Shown: piece after piece, positions 23,079 through 35,657 of the stretch | Numbering within the stretch: position 1 is the stretch's first letter | How the letters are laid out: each line of letters begins with the position of its first letter | Position numbers and translations under genes: made by a program | Notes under the pieces: model-generated | Databases searched by the model: none | Seen by the model: only the letters and a program-made list of their open reading frames with translations | Told to the model about the DNA's origin: nothing | From: Trichostrongylus colubriformis | Lineage: Eukaryota; Nematoda; Chromadorea; Rhabditida; Trichostrongylidae | Length of the DNA stretch: 64,000 bases | NCBI GenBank assembly: GCA_963978905.1 | Contig: OZ022256.1 | Coordinates: 19,655,743 to 19,719,742 of the forward strand | Direction of reading: 5' to 3'

Positions 23079-23117
23079 GTGCTACAAAAAAAGGATTTCC
23101 GTGCTACAAAAAAAGGA
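23079..23117 (+). repeat. Short tandem duplication
   Basis: 'tccgtgctacaaaaaaagga' is repeated twice in tandem with a 22-bp period. Likely slippage. Confidence 0.7.
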
Positions 23118-25149
23118 TGAATAAAATTTTATGAACCAGGAAGGTAGGATAGGCCATGCACCAGGATGGAAGATAAGCAATGCACAAGAAGGAAGGGAAA
23201 TGGCATAAAAAGCAATTCATGCACCGAACTTATCCATGCTTTCGAGTGCCGTCTGTGGCTCGTCTGTCTCGTATTTATGCATCGTACCCATGAGAGTCTT
23301 CGATAGAATGCTCAACAAGATTCTCAACTTCTCAAAACATCTTCGAGTTGAGGTTTTTGCGGAAGATGACGTTTAGAAATCGTATAGTTCTAAATAGGAC
23401 TTGCTGGATGTCACTCTTGGAAACACAACGTTCGTGATATTGAATGTAGAGAAGAAGATTCCTTTCTTTAACTAAATATCGATCAGGTGTGGCCTAATGA
23501 GTTGAAGCGGACGATGATCCTTATCAAATTAACAAGGAGCGAATACCGGATCACTACTTATGAGTGTTACCCGAGTTTGCTGAAATAGCTATCCACCTAA
23601 TCCCCAACGAACTTTGTCTTTGAAAGGTATTTAAATCGTTATTTCCTGGAAGGAATAGTCGAAAACGACTCTTACGATTCTCCTGAAATTGCTTTAACTG
23701 ATAGCTTTGTGTTTGTAGTATGGTGCAAGAGATCCTCGCATGTACCCACTAATTTTGCCCTGAAAGTCGCTTTGTCACTGAGCAGTACTTGTGCCGATTC
23801 AGCACGGACTACATTAGAAATATGCCGCATGACTCGGAAATTTTTGAACAACTTTTGAAGGAAAGCTATCTCACTAAGAATGCATTTGAATACTTCTGCA
23901 TTCCAACGGGATTGGAATGAAACGTATGACTCGTCTAAGATCATGTCTGCGCCAGGACAGAAATCGGGACTCAAACGCACATGCCAGGATTACCTTGAGT
24001 GGTTAAACGCTGAAATATGAAATGTAAAGTGCCGGTAAGTGCGCCGACAAGAAAAATCCGAAAGGAACCCACGAAAATGACAAAAATAAGGGCCTCTAAC
24101 ACATAGCCTTGTGCGACTTCATCGCGTAAGGTTGAGCCTTTGATTGTATTCCCGCTGGAGGTAAACCGAGGAGCGTTGGGATATCGTCTATTTCCCCATG
24201 ACAACCTTTCCTTTAATATCGAAATCTCTTTCTTATCTTATCTTATCGCACAGGCCTCTTCAGCCACCTTGTTGACACAGTTGTCCACGTCATTTCCAGC
24301 AATCACATTTGGTATGGGGGGGACCTGGGCTGCATGGTGGAGTGGCGTTTGATTTTTAGGCTCATTGCGCTCCAGGAATTCATATATGCGCCTCGGTAAA
24401 GGTGAAACCCACGTGTTTGGGGTCGAACAATCTGGTGAAATGCTGTTGCACTCCAAAATTCTGGGATATGCCTTTAAACGCTGAATAGCCTTCTCAAATT
24501 TGTGCATAGCATAAAAGTGAGGCATCTAGAGGATTCCAGTCTCTTCCAGAATGCGACACGCATACGAATTTCGTTGCGGAATCGTAGTGCAACCTGAAGA
24601 CAGCATTAGAGATAATATGGTTAATGGAAAATCCCTAAAATAAGTCACTCACATAGAAACTATGGGTCTGAGAAAATTACTCATGGCGAAACCCCGTCGA
24701 AAAGCGCGCCCCCGAGCTGTAGTGACGGCGAAGCGGATAAGACCTGACGCCTTTGATAAGTCCATCCCGCCTCCTACGATCGACTTCACCGAAGAATGAC
24801 TGAGGTATAGAGTAATAAGCTTGATAGCGGAATAATCTTATCTATCGTATTAAAGCCGTATCGATCGGAATGACGTGGTGCCTGCCATGTAAGCTTTTGT
24901 GGTGAAAACGTCTACCGGTCAGTATCAATTGGAAGGAATGAAACAATCGAATTAGCCCTAACGCCGCCTTCGAATATGATTTTACCTCTACAGCAACCAG
25001 GTTGGGCTAGCCTATCAACAATTCGATATGTCTCTCCTCCGAACGTGTGTCCAATATCAGTTCACCGCACCATATATGCATTGCAGCACTCGTGAGACAC
25101 TGGTGTATGCCATTAGAACAGAAATTTCATGTGGAAGCGTTTAGCTCGA

Positions 25150-25280
25150 CATGATGGTGTGAGCTGGAGCTGTGCTAGTTGAGCCCTGAAGAGATTACTC
25201 CTAGAATGAGGCCTAGGGCACCGTTATCTCTTCAGGAACCACCAATACGGCGCGCATAGCCCACACCATCGCATCGCAAC
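25150..25280. repeat. Imperfect fold-back repeat
   Basis: 'gatggtgtgagct...ccctgaagagat' (left arm) mirrors 'atctcttcagga...agcccacaccatcg' (right arm), with 'cctagaatgaggcctagg' at the centre. Confidence 0.5.
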
Positions 25281-26542
25281 TGAACGCCACAAAGCGAATT
25301 TTCTGCCCTAATGGATGCACCTGCGAGATACTCATCGAGCCATTATCACAATAGGTGGACCACTAAAGGCTGCTGTCTCCCACGCACTTGCGAATGTATC
25401 AAAAGCAACATTAGTGCACCACTAAAGACTGCTCGAATGTTGCAGGAGGCTCTCTTGAGGACTATGCTATATGGCTTGCTTGTATCGGTGGACCATCTAT
25501 TACCGTTCTGGGTTTCTTCTTGATCTGGCTAGTGTCACAAATGTCTCCGGTAAGCGTAGTAGATATATTAGTTTTCCCTTCATAGTGTGACCATTTAGAC
25601 TTCACATTCGAAAAAGCAATACATGAAAAGCCAGAAGCAGATCGAAAACTTCGAATGAACGAACTCCTCTAACATAGTCTGAAATAAATTGTTGTCAAGG
25701 GAAACTGTGAAAAATGTGTTATTCGTTTCCTGACTGCTGCATCAAAACATATGCTCTCGTTACGTGAAGGTTCCCATTGGTATCATGAGAATGAAGAAAA
25801 ATACCTTCCTTTGAAGTTCAGAGTTTTGAGATGGAATGTGGCTGGTCACTTCGGCATATAATCTCGCACGTGACCACGCTTAACCTGCTTCCATACCAAA
25901 GTTGCTATTGCGCACCAACGACGCTGTTCCTGGCGCGATATAGAAAACAGGTTCATTCCCACATGTCCAAGGCTCCGAAATTTTCGTTAGTTGGCAAGTA
26001 AAGTAGATATGCCAAATGGAATTGAATGGCCTGCAAATCGAATAATGGGATTTCCCTTACTGCTCATACTTATCGAAGACGGGTTCTAAAATCCTCCGCA
26101 GCAATGAAGAGGGTACACGGCTAAGACAAGATGTACGTTCTGTTCACCTAAGACTGCTTTTCAACCAGCTGCAACACTGTGCACCAGAGCGAGGTCACAA
26201 CGAAGAGCTTGATCAATCGTGGTTCCCTTGAAGACAAAGGTAATGTGAGTGATGAGAACTTAGGCACTGGATCATCCAAATGCAAACTGTGAGTCTAGTT
26301 GCTGCGACTTGAGCTACTGGTGGCGAAATTTCCGGCGGAAAGGAGCGAACTGGGTTTCCTCAGCTGTTTTTTTCAACCGTTGCCACCTGCTTTGACATGG
26401 TCCACTCCTTTCGTTAACGATGTTACCGAACGATGATCACATCGACTTTCATGTTTGACAGTCTAATCGCATTCGGCCCAAACCACCCCTATCACTGCTT
26501 CATAGGCAGCTCAAAGTATCTGTGTACAGATTGAAAGCTTAC

Positions 26543-26775
26543 CGTGTCATCAACCAGCTATAGCGAAACAGTGTCGGGTCTGCAGCAATAACGTCCTCCC
26601 TCCGTGGGAATGGATCGCCATAGTTCAATAATTTTTCTTGGAGTGTCCCTTCCCTGAATGTGGCTGTAAAATACCAAAGATGCCGAATAGTATGAAAACG
26701 TTGGAGAACATCCGAGGAACATCGAAATCGTAGTCGCCTCATACCCCTGGGGGAAAGCTTTTCAGTGGCAAGCAC
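26543..26775 (-). other. Candidate coding exon, minus strand (unrecognised)
   Basis: Reading right to left, the peptide runs from RRLRFRCSSDVLQRFHTIRH through GDPFPRREDVIAADPTLFRY to SWLMTR, where the codon CG is followed by GTAAGC, a good splice donor (about 26542). An acceptor-like 'cccccag' lies near its start. Composition is protein-like, but no family is recognised and no partner exons could be joined with confidence. Confidence 0.3.
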
Positions 26776-26797
26776 GACATCATCGAGTTCCCTAGAC

Positions 26798-26985
26798 CAG
26801 AGTCAAGCGTGGCGTCGAGGAAAATTTATTAAAAATACGACTCCTCTTCCCCCTCCCCCCTCCCGCCCCCTAAAAAAGGGGGAGTCGTACAAAAAGAAAA
26901 CTAACAATTACAAAGTGAGAGGGGAAGTCGCTTCTATACGGCTCCCCCTCTTACTTCTGTATCTGTTAGTTTTCGTTTTTTCGCC
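26798..26985. repeat. Solo hAT-like end plus hairpin
   Basis: 'cagagtcaagcgtggcgtcg' and the following 'aggaaaatttattaaaaata' resemble the left TIR of the element at 36722-38007. Downstream, 'aaaagaaaactaacaattac' pairs with 'gtatctgttagttttcgttt' and 'cgactcctcttccccc' with 'gggggagtcg', forming hairpins. No matching right TIR was found, so it is probably a fragment. Confidence 0.45.
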
Positions 26986-28552
26986 TAAGCCTACGGGAAG
27001 GAAATCCTTTCCCCAGACTTGGCATCAAAATCATATCTCTGCAAAATTCGAACCTTTTGGCGGCCTCTCGGCGCTAAACATAACGTCAGAGACCGTCTCT
27101 GCATTGAAGACCGTCTTTAATGGTATGGATAGAGCGGAGCATACTACTCAAACCAGCCTAACTCCTTAATCACCGAAAGAACAACATAAAACAACAAGAG
27201 AACAAAAGCAGAAATGAAAGATGAACGATGGCTATGGTAAGCATTTCGAATCCCCGACAAATATGCGCGGAAAAGGCTTAGGTGCGGCTGTGTCGCGACC
27301 TGAATGGAGCGCGGTATCAACTCTACCTTTCGAAGTACTATAAACTCTTTTCTCAATAGCTTCCTCAGCCCAATCTATTTGCCGCTTGGTTTCCTTAATG
27401 AACCTTTCTTTGTGTGGACGTCACTTTGGGCGCTTTTGTGTAAACTTGATTTAAACTTTTACTCAGCACGATCAGTAGTAAATACTTGATTTCCTTCCTT
27501 CCGATGGCTGCGATCGCTCAAGAAGTAACCTTCTAGTAAGTTTGTGCTGGGGGCCTCCGCTGTGATACAACTCTTCACTTGTAGTACCTCTGAAGCTTCC
27601 AAGTATCCTTTACTATTCCCGTCGTCAGTGGTGTGTAAATTGTGAGCTGTACAATCTTTGACGAAGAGCATCTGTTACTGGAGAGATTTCGGTCGTGCTT
27701 AGCCACAGATAAGCTATTTGAATGAGTTTTGAACTGCTATACGAACAATGAGCAATCAAAATTGGTGGTTATCTCGCAAAGGCATTGTATCACACCTTGA
27801 TATACCGAAGCCTTGTGAATCTTGAGTGGTTTGAAAGAAATAGGGTGTAGTGCAAAATTTGTTGCGCAAGTTGTAGATCAACCTGTACTCTGAAGTCCCA
27901 ATCTTCCGAAGTCGAATTACTAGCTGGTGTGCGAATACTAATACGTGCTCTACCATTCCTGCTATAATTCCTATATTTACCAGATACTGGAATTATCATC
28001 AGCTTTACGCTCCATGTAGTTCCTTCATCCAGCAACTTTCAAATGGTAGTGGGAGGCCTGCTCCAAGCATTTTTTTCGCAAGGTCGACATCAAGAAATGT
28101 GAAAGATTAACGTAGAATTAATTGTTCCGAAGGCTGCGACCAAAATGATTTCGCTCAAGAACAACCAACCCGTACCTTCGTACATTACGAAGCGATAAAC
28201 GGCGCCACTGTGGACGCAACCGATGGCGACACAGTGCACATTTTATTGTTATCTGTTGTTTTAATATTTGTTTGATGTTCTTACTTTGTTGCATTCTCTT
28301 ATGAGTTCACATCCGTTTGTGCAAAAAATTCATTCCCAACTTTCGAAAAATAGTTTTGGTTTTTATATTGGGTAGTCTAAAAAGTTTTTTCGTATTTTCA
28401 AATACCGCTTTTTCCCTCAAAACTGATTTCCAGTAATTTCTTCTGTACATATATATGTAGTACAAGCTCTCACGCATCTACAAGTATTATTGTCTTCCAT
28501 CTCCCGGAACATTCGATCGCGTGTGGTCATAGCGGACGGTTGCTCCTCATCG

Positions 28553-29235
28553 ATGGAAACCCACAAAAGAAAATAGCCCCCCTCTACGGCCGCTAACTTC
28601 CCGAATCCTTCATTCATCAGTGGCGACAGTCTTCTGCTGCTCAATAAAATTCAAGATATATTAGCAGAGAAAGCCCCTGAGGCCATACCGCTGCTGGAAC
28701 AATTCGTAAGTTCGATACCTTCACTTTCTTGTGAATTTATTGAATTTGAAAAACGCCAGCGGTCAATGGTAATATTCGGTATCCCTGAAGCTGAGATGAG
28801 CCTCGCTGCTTCTCAGCGTCAGGCACATACCGAATCCTTTGTGACTGGTGTACTTGATGCCCTAAACATCGAGACCCGCCCTGCTGAGATATACAGGATG
28901 GGTTCGTTGGCAAAGGGAAAACCTAGGCTTGTCAAATGTGTCTTTTCATCTAGACGTTCTCTGTTGCAAGCCTTGTCAAGAGCTCGAGACCTGAGGGCCA
29001 TATCAGCATATAAGGACATATACATTCGAAAATCGATGAGTCGGCAAGAGTGAGAGAAGGAGAGCGCCCTGAGATCTCAAGCGCGTGAACTGAATCAGAA
29101 AGAGCATAATGGTAAGCGCATTTATGTTGTCTATCGAGGGGAACTCATAAAGGCGTCAGAGATTCCTCAGGTTGTGAAAAAGAGCACTGCTTCTGGGTCT
29201 TTTCCAAAAAATCCTACCCCACACCTTTTTTGACC
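28553..29235 (+). pseudogene. ORF1 of the second CR1-like element (two nonsense codons)
   Basis: From METHKRK the frame meets TAG near 28574, then stays open through a Leu-rich segment (LLLLNKIQDILAEKAPEAIP), a nucleic-acid-binding-like domain (VIFGIPEAE ... RPAEIYRMGSLAKGKPRLVK), a TGA at 29051, and RIYVVYRGELIKASEI to TGA about 29235. The layout is like other CR1-type ORF1 proteins. Inactive as read. Confidence 0.65.
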
Positions 29236-32040
29236 TTTACTTGTGTGCTTCTGAATGCACGTAGCATTACAAACAAATTGCCTCATTTACACCGCCTTAT
29301 GAATACGTTGAAACCCCTCATCATCTTCATCACTGAATCCTGGTTGAACAAAAGAATAGCGAACTCTGAAATCTGCCCAAATTTCCCTTATTCCATATTG
29401 AGAAAGGATCGATCGGCTCGTAAAGGTGGAGGAGTGTGCGCCCTGATCCACAATCTTGTATCCTATGAAAACATTGGTTTTGACTGCAAAAGTATTAGCT
29501 CTGACATGTTGTGTTTTGACATCTCATTACCTATAAGACATCGTTTTATATTGATATATCGCCCCCAAATTCCAGTAGTTCCGAGGATGAGCAGCTAATA
29601 TCCATAATCTTTGATCTCGCCTCTGCTGTGCCTTTCTCAACCACAGTGTTGGGCGATTTGAATCTCTGCATTGATTGGGTCAAGCGGGAGAGTACCTCGG
29701 CCACGTGTGATAGGTTCCTATCGATATTCGAGGCCTTATCACTGGACCAATTCGTCAACTTTCCCACGCGGCAAGACAAAATATTGGATGTTGTGCTTTC
29801 GCCCCCGGGAACGACTTCTAGTATTCAATCTCTTTCTCCACTATCCTCTTCAGACCATAATATAGTGACCTTCACTCTACCCAGTGTTCGAAAAAGGAAG
29901 TATTCGTTGTTACTAAGGACTACCATCATATGAACCATGAGGTCATAGCACACTGTCTCAGTCACATAAATTGGATGACAGTATTCTCAGGTTACAACAA
30001 TATTGACGACGTTTATGACAGATTCTTGCATATCATTCATGATATCATTGATCGGTATGTGCCTCAAAAATGTAGGAAAATAGGCATGAGCTGCTATCCT
30101 AGGCACATTCTGAATCTCTTTGAGCAGAGAGTTAGAATCTTCAGTCAGGAGTGTAATCCATTGGACTCAGATGATTTTCTGAAAGTGAGCAAGGAGCTGG
30201 ACCATCACTTAAAACGTTTCTTAAACTATAGGGTTAAGAAATTGGCTGCAAGTAAGAATCTTAAACAGCTAGCCTCTTACGTGAACAAATTTCTCAAACA
30301 GGGCCAAATCAACCCGATTCTTGAAGGCAGAAACGGTGAAAAATATTCAACGAACCAAGACAAAGCTGAGGCCCTTGCTGACTACTTTGAAAGTGTTTTC
30401 ACCACTGGGTCTAGCGGTAACCATGACATGTCCTATTTTACAGAGGAACGCCTAAAATTTCCTATTGTCTCATCACAAATGGTATACAAAATCCTTCGTT
30501 CTCTCAGGCCCTCTTTCTCGCTAACCTCTGACGGGTTACCTCAATTCTTTTTCAAAGAATTTGCTAAGGAGCTTGCAATACCTTTGGCCCATATCTTTAA
30601 TATCTCCTTTCTTTTGGAACAAGTACCATCTATCTGGAAGCACTCTATAGTCACACCTATACCTAAATCTAATGATCCCAAACTAGTCTCAAACTTCCGG
30701 CCCATAAGTATTTTACCAACACCGCTGAAAGTTATGGAGAGAATAGTTCATAAATGCCTACTCGAATGGGTCAATGAACTACATTGTATACCCATGGAGC
30801 AACACGGGTTTCTCCCAGGGGCATCAACATGTTCGCAGTTAATAGACTCCATCCACTTTTGGATTGAGGCAATAAACTCCGGTCAAAAAGTCTCCATTGT
30901 ATATTTTGATCTGACCAAAGCCTTCGACACTGTGTGTAGGTCCAGCCTTCTGCTCAAATTAGAAAGCATAGGTGTCCGTGGGAAGCCTCTTGGATGGTTT
31001 GGGTCCTATCTAACAGGCTGGCATATGCGAGTACGTCTCTCAGATTACGTGTCCACCCCAAGAGAGTGCACATCAGGTGTGCCTCAGGGAGGTAGCTTGT
31101 CTCCGCTACTTTTTCTTATATATACCTATGACCTCATGAATCATATCAAAATTGACAACAGTATTCATGTGGCGGCCTATGCCGACGATATAAAAGTCTC
31201 GATAGCTTATGATGATAACAGTATAGTTAGCGTTCAACGACTCATAAACCAAGCTGTCAAAAACATGCTTGACTGGTGTACTCTATGGGGACTGAAAATT
31301 AACCCAGCTAAAAGCCACCTTCTATCTTTGGGTTTGCCCCACTTAGAAGTAGCTTTCCCAGATGGCACGCCAATAACACCATGTGACCGTGTAAGAGACC
31401 TAGGCATTAACTTATCACAAAACCTGAAATGGAGTGACCATATAGAAGAGGTTTCAAGTAAGGGGCTAAAACTAGTCCATCTTCTGTTCAGAAATATTCA
31501 AAGTTCCGATAAGGATGTATGGATTAAGCTCTATAAAATGTATGTAATTCCTGTAGTCGAATATTGTAGCTCCGTATGGAGTCCTAATCTTATCGGTGAA
31601 ATCCGAAAAATAGAGAAAGTACAGAAACATTCACCCGCATTTTATTTTATCGACTCTTTCCGAATAGTGCCTATCCATGCGGACTGCCTGCTTACCATGA
31701 GCGACTAAGGGAACTGGGCTTGAAAAGCCTTTTCTATAGACGTATTCAATCTGATTTGATTTTAGCTTTCAAGCTGCTTAAGGGAGAGCTCCGAGTAAAG
31801 CCATCGAGGTATTGGACGATGCTACCAACGTCGGGACGACGAGCCACCCTCCGTTTTCTTCACCATAAAATGGGAAAATGGCGTCGTGAACTGAGAGCAC
31901 ATTGCTTTATAGTACGGACAACAAGATGGCTGCAATCCATGCCTCCTCAAGTTCTACAGCTTCCTAACTCTAGACGATTCAAACAAGCCATCAAGAAACT
32001 AAATTTGTTAGAATTACTGAGGATTTCGGATATTACATGA
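29230..32040 (+). pseudogene. ORF2 (endonuclease-RT) of the second CR1-like element, frameshifted
   Basis: Pieces in three frames: 29230-29598 (LLNARSITNKLPH, FITESW), 29628-29933 (VLGDLNLCIDW, SSSDHNIVTF), 29930-31708 (RT: NFRPISILPTPLKVMERIV, QHGFLPGASTCSQL, YFDLTKAFDTV at about 30902, SGVPQGGSLSPLLFLIY, YADDIKVSI at 31178) and 31720-32040 (RIQSDLILAFKLLKGELRV). Breaks fall near 29560-29630, 29920 and 31625. RT catalytic residues survive, but the protein cannot be made in one piece. Confidence 0.85.
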
Positions 32041-33309
32041 CGCCTATGTCGGCGCTTTCATCTCGTTTCTGTTTCTTTTTCTTGATCGACTTGAAGCACA
32101 CCTCCAGATTCCTCATTCTTCATTAAAATACTTCCCTTTTGGTTTCGACAAAGTAGGTCACTCCATCTACGCCCAGTTGACTCCACACTCCACGATTCCT
32201 ACATTGTGCAGTCCACTTCTTATTTCTTATTGTACGACAGCCTCCTCAATACCACTGATACGATGTATTTGATCCGTTCTTATTGAATCATCTGTTCTGT
32301 TCTACTGTCTCTACTATCTTAGCCCACAGCTGCATACTAAGCACACTTACTTAGGGTTATGAAACGCATCCATAGCAATGCATGAATTTTTACTTGTTAA
32401 GGTTACTTCGGTCTTAGGTATTGGTTTGGGATGATGTGACTTATGTCAAGCTGCCGATTGTTGCTGACATTGCCGGTAAAGCCAATAGCCTTCTAGAAAG
32501 AACTTCTCCCTCCTATCTTCTGATAGATAGGCTATAACTCATCTAGTTGCTTCTTTACCGCCTACAACACAACATTAAATGAACGGTGGTTCTTCATTTG
32601 CCCTCATCTCTTGTCCTCAGTCTTTTTTTCGCCGTCCCTTGCACGTCTCAGCGGGAGTTGTTGCTTACGAGCCAAGTTGACCGTCAAGAAGCACCACCGA
32701 GCCAGTGGGTAGGGTCCGTATTTAGGTCAATGAGGTGTGAAACTTGCATCCGCCCTAGAGGCGCAAACCTGCACCCACTCCCGCTGCGGTCTCGGGCTTG
32801 GTTATCTTCTCGGCTTTTAACTTGGCTGACATGATTTTTTTTTCTTATCCCGCATAAGATGCTATAAACAACTTAGCCAACTCTAATCCCTTCCTTCCGG
32901 CAAATATGCTATCACCTTCTGCACCGGCTGGTGCAATAAATAAATAAATAAATAAATAGGCTGCCATGCCCATTCCAATTACCTCAAAATTAGAGCCTAT
33001 TTTACTAAGCATACCCCACGTAGTTCCTGAGATGTGTGCTAGTTCAGACAGTGGGAACTTTATTTTCATTCCTACTTTTACCATTATGTTCAAGAAAAGA
33101 AGACTTTCTATCGACCACCACATTGTGAAAGGGATTCTCTTCCTGTTTAAACTTTTAGTCCAATATAACATTTTCTCATCTATAGTATTTAAAATGTTTT
33201 GTTCTAAGCAGTTTAGTTAGTTTGTAATATTATAAGTGTTTTCTTGTTCCACTTTTGCATGCCTCTCCTACCAACAGTTTTGTATTAATGTAGGCGCGTC
33301 ACAGAACGC

Positions 33310-33310
33310 A

Positions 33311-33357
<47 letters not shown>
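33310..33357 (+). repeat. (TAAA)n microsatellite, 3' tail of the second CR1-like element
   Basis: About twelve TAAA units directly abutting resumed mariner-element sequence, so it marks the retrotransposon's 3' terminus. Confidence 0.8.
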
Positions 33358-33776
33358 AAAACCCTTTTTGGCAAAATAAACATATCAACGGTCAACCTCA
33401 TTTTCAATACAAAAATTATAAAAAAAATATTCTTTGGATGGCGTTAGACAGGGAAAGGAAAAGGTGATAATCGGATGGAGCAAGATGAGGGCTACAAGGT
33501 GGATGGGGCAGCAATTTTTATCCAAGCTCGAGAATTTTTTGGCGAGTCATTTTTTCACCAGTGGTAAAAAATTTTCGAGCTTGGATGAAAATTGCTGCCT
33601 TATAGCCCTGATCTTGCTCCATCGGATCATCACCCTTTCCTTTCCCTGTCTAACGCCATTCAAAGAAAAAAATTGGAATTGAAAATGAAGTGACTTTTGA
33701 TATTTTTATTTTGCCGAAAAGGGTCATCCGGGAGATGGAAGACAACAATACCTGTAGATGCGTGTGGACTTGTACT

Positions 33777-34087
33777 ACATATATACGTTTTAAAAGTTTT
33801 AAAGTTTAATCAATCCCTTTCTGGGATGCGCCGCACATTCTAGTTCCATTCAGAATCGTGATGGCAGGTGAATGTGATGTGGCCAATACAATGACTTGCG
33901 GTGGCCAGCCGATGTACAAGTCAGTGCTTTTATCCTCCCAGACGACTCTGGTACCAATTTGCCGACCCCGGAGGGATGGAAGGCTTGGTTGGCCTGGGCG
34001 GGCGTTGATGCGAGATTTGATCCCGGCACCATGAGAGTGGGGTGCGCGCCACCTGTCACCACACCACCTCCGCCCACATATATACGT
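33777..34087 (-). mobile_element. tRNA-type SINE with 12-bp target duplication
   Basis: ACATATATACGT occurs at 33777-33788 and 34076-34087, flanking a 287-bp insert absent from mariner copies A and C. Read on the minus strand it starts GGGCGGAGGTGGTGTGG, has a B-box-like GGGATCAAATCTC (about 34024-34012) and ends in an A/T-rich 'TTAAACTTTAAAACTTTTAA'. This is the layout of a Pol III SINE mobilised by a non-LTR element. Confidence 0.75.
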
Positions 34088-34771
34088 ACAGAAGAAAGTT
34101 TGTGGAAAGCAGTTTTGAGGGAAAAAGCGGTATTTAAAAATACGAAAAGTCTTTTTAGACTACCTAATATTACTCTTGGGAAAAAAATGAAACTGCTTGG
34201 ATGGATAAGGGTCACTGGTATCAAGAGAGTCCTATTTCGAGTGTTCTTGACCGCTTCATTTCATTTTTTCCTCTTCTGTCGTACTATCCAGTATCTAAAC
34301 ATTCATGCTTCACAACTGGCCACAATTACACCTGGCGGTGTCCTTGGAGAGCGGTGTTTAGGAAACAAGTTGTGGGCTCATGAAAATGGGTCAAGTTAAC
34401 TCTTATCGAGCTGGCAATAAGGTGGCAAATCGAATGGAACTTTCCATGGATAAAAATATGGATTCTGAGCTATTCATTAATGAAGGTCTGCGAGAACAGG
34501 TCAAAAAAACTTCTCAGAAACAAAAATAAAACCATGAGTCCCAGCAAGTTTCTCGAACAAAATTTCCACCTGCGTATCGAGCTGACGCATAAATACTCCA
34601 TTATTTTTTTCCGCCCGTTCTCATAATAAATTGCTGTTTTATCTTTTTTGGAAATTCGTTATCTGCTTGCTCAAGGCAATGAAGTTTTTCTTTGCTGAAT
34701 TATATTTCTTGAACAATACTTTTGTGCTATTTTGAATAGAAGTGTGAAAACTTCATATGTGGTGCAAAATA

Positions 34772-35448
34772 TTAGGTAGTCTAAAAAGTCTTTTCGTATT
34801 TTTAAATACCGCTTTTTCCCTCAAAACTGCTTTCCACAAAATTTCTTCTGTACATATATATGTAGTACAAGTCCACACGCATCTATAGGTACTGTTGTCT
34901 TCCATCTCTCGGATAACCCTTTTCGGCAAAATAAAAATATCAAAAGTCACTTCATTTTCAAATCCAATTTTTTTTCTTTAAATGGCGTTAGACAGGGAAA
35001 GGGAAAGGTGATAATCCGATGGAGCAAGATCAGGGCTATAAGGCACCAATTTTTATCCAAGCTCGAAAATTTTTTAAAAGAAAAAATTCAAAAAAATTTT
35101 TACCACTAGTGAAAAAATGACTCGCCAAAAAATTCTCGAGCTTGGATAAAAATTGCTGCCCCATCCACGTTATAGCCCTCATTTTGCTCCATCGGATTAT
35201 CACCTTTTCCTTTCCCTGTCTAACGCCATTAAAAGAAAAAATTTTTTATAACTTTGTATTGGAAATGAGGTTGACCGTTGATATGTTTATTTTGCCGAAA
35301 AGGGTTATCCGGGAGATGGAAGACAATAATACCTATAGATGCGTGTGGACTTGTACTACATGTGTATGTACAGAAGAGATTGCTGGAAAGCAGTTTGGAG
35401 GGAGAAAGCGGTATTTGAAAATGCGAAAAAACATTTTAGACTACCCAA
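34772..35448. mobile_element. Fold-back mariner derivative, copy C (677 bp)
   Basis: TTAGGTAGTCTAAAAAGTCT ... AGACTACCCAA with TA at 34770-34771 and 35449-35450. Inverted arms carry the same transposase-derived block (seen as 'cctca/tttgctccatcggatta' at about 35177 on + and its complement at about 35010). The centre has a further hairpin 'ccaagctcgaaaatttttt'. Confidence 0.85.
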
Positions 35449-35657
35449 TATGAAACTGCGTGGACAGATATCCTGTACAAATACCATGCATTACATGTAC
35501 TAAAAATCCATCTAGAGATTCCCATAGTCAGAGCGAAACTTCAAAAAACTATGTGCACCATAGTTGCACGGGCACCTGCATGATTACGGCTCTCATTCTA
35601 TCACATCACACGACTCACGTTCACTCAACGGTTGTCAACAGAGTTAAAGAGATAAGG

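Larger units (their letters stand above)
22690..26500. other. Unassigned stretch with scattered minus-strand ORFs
   Basis: Minus-strand ORFs at 24525-24238, 24204-23971 and 23980-23672 look partly protein-like (for example PKNQTPLHHAAQ), but no joined model with consistent splice sites could be built. A small fold-back lies at 25150-25280. 26990-28360 is similar, with minus ORFs 28035-27790 and 27671-27459 of unknown status. Confidence 0.3.
28509..33357 (+). mobile_element. Second CR1-like non-LTR retrotransposon, decayed but near full length
   Basis: Bounded by the interrupted mariner element, which fixes both ends independently: about 44 bp of 5' UTR, ORF1 from ATG 28553, endonuclease, RT, a long 3' region, and a (TAAA)n tail at about 33310-33357. 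A second (TAAA)n tract follows 'gcaccggctggtgcaa' at about 32936-32958, so the 3' region may contain another tailed insertion. Stops and frameshifts disable both ORFs. Confidence 0.85.
28368..34167. mobile_element. Fold-back mariner derivative, copy B, split by two insertions
   Basis: Left end TTGGGTAGTCTAAAAAGT at 28368, right end 'ctttttagactacctaa' ending 34167, TA on both sides. The sequence 28368-28508 joins logically to 33358 onward ('...ctcccgga | acccttt..ggcaaaataa'), as shown by the continuous block in copies A and C. Removing the non-LTR insert (about 28509-33357) and the SINE plus one target duplication (299 bp) leaves about 650-665 bp, close to copies A (669) and C (677). Confidence 0.85.

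Noticed and set aside
23672..24525. Three minus-strand ORFs as a gene
   Set aside because: No consistent splice sites join them and no family is recognised; kept only as an unassigned stretch.
33850..34399. ORFs of 124 (-) and 167 (+) codons
   Set aside because: They span the SINE and mariner arms and cross the insertion boundaries; not genes.
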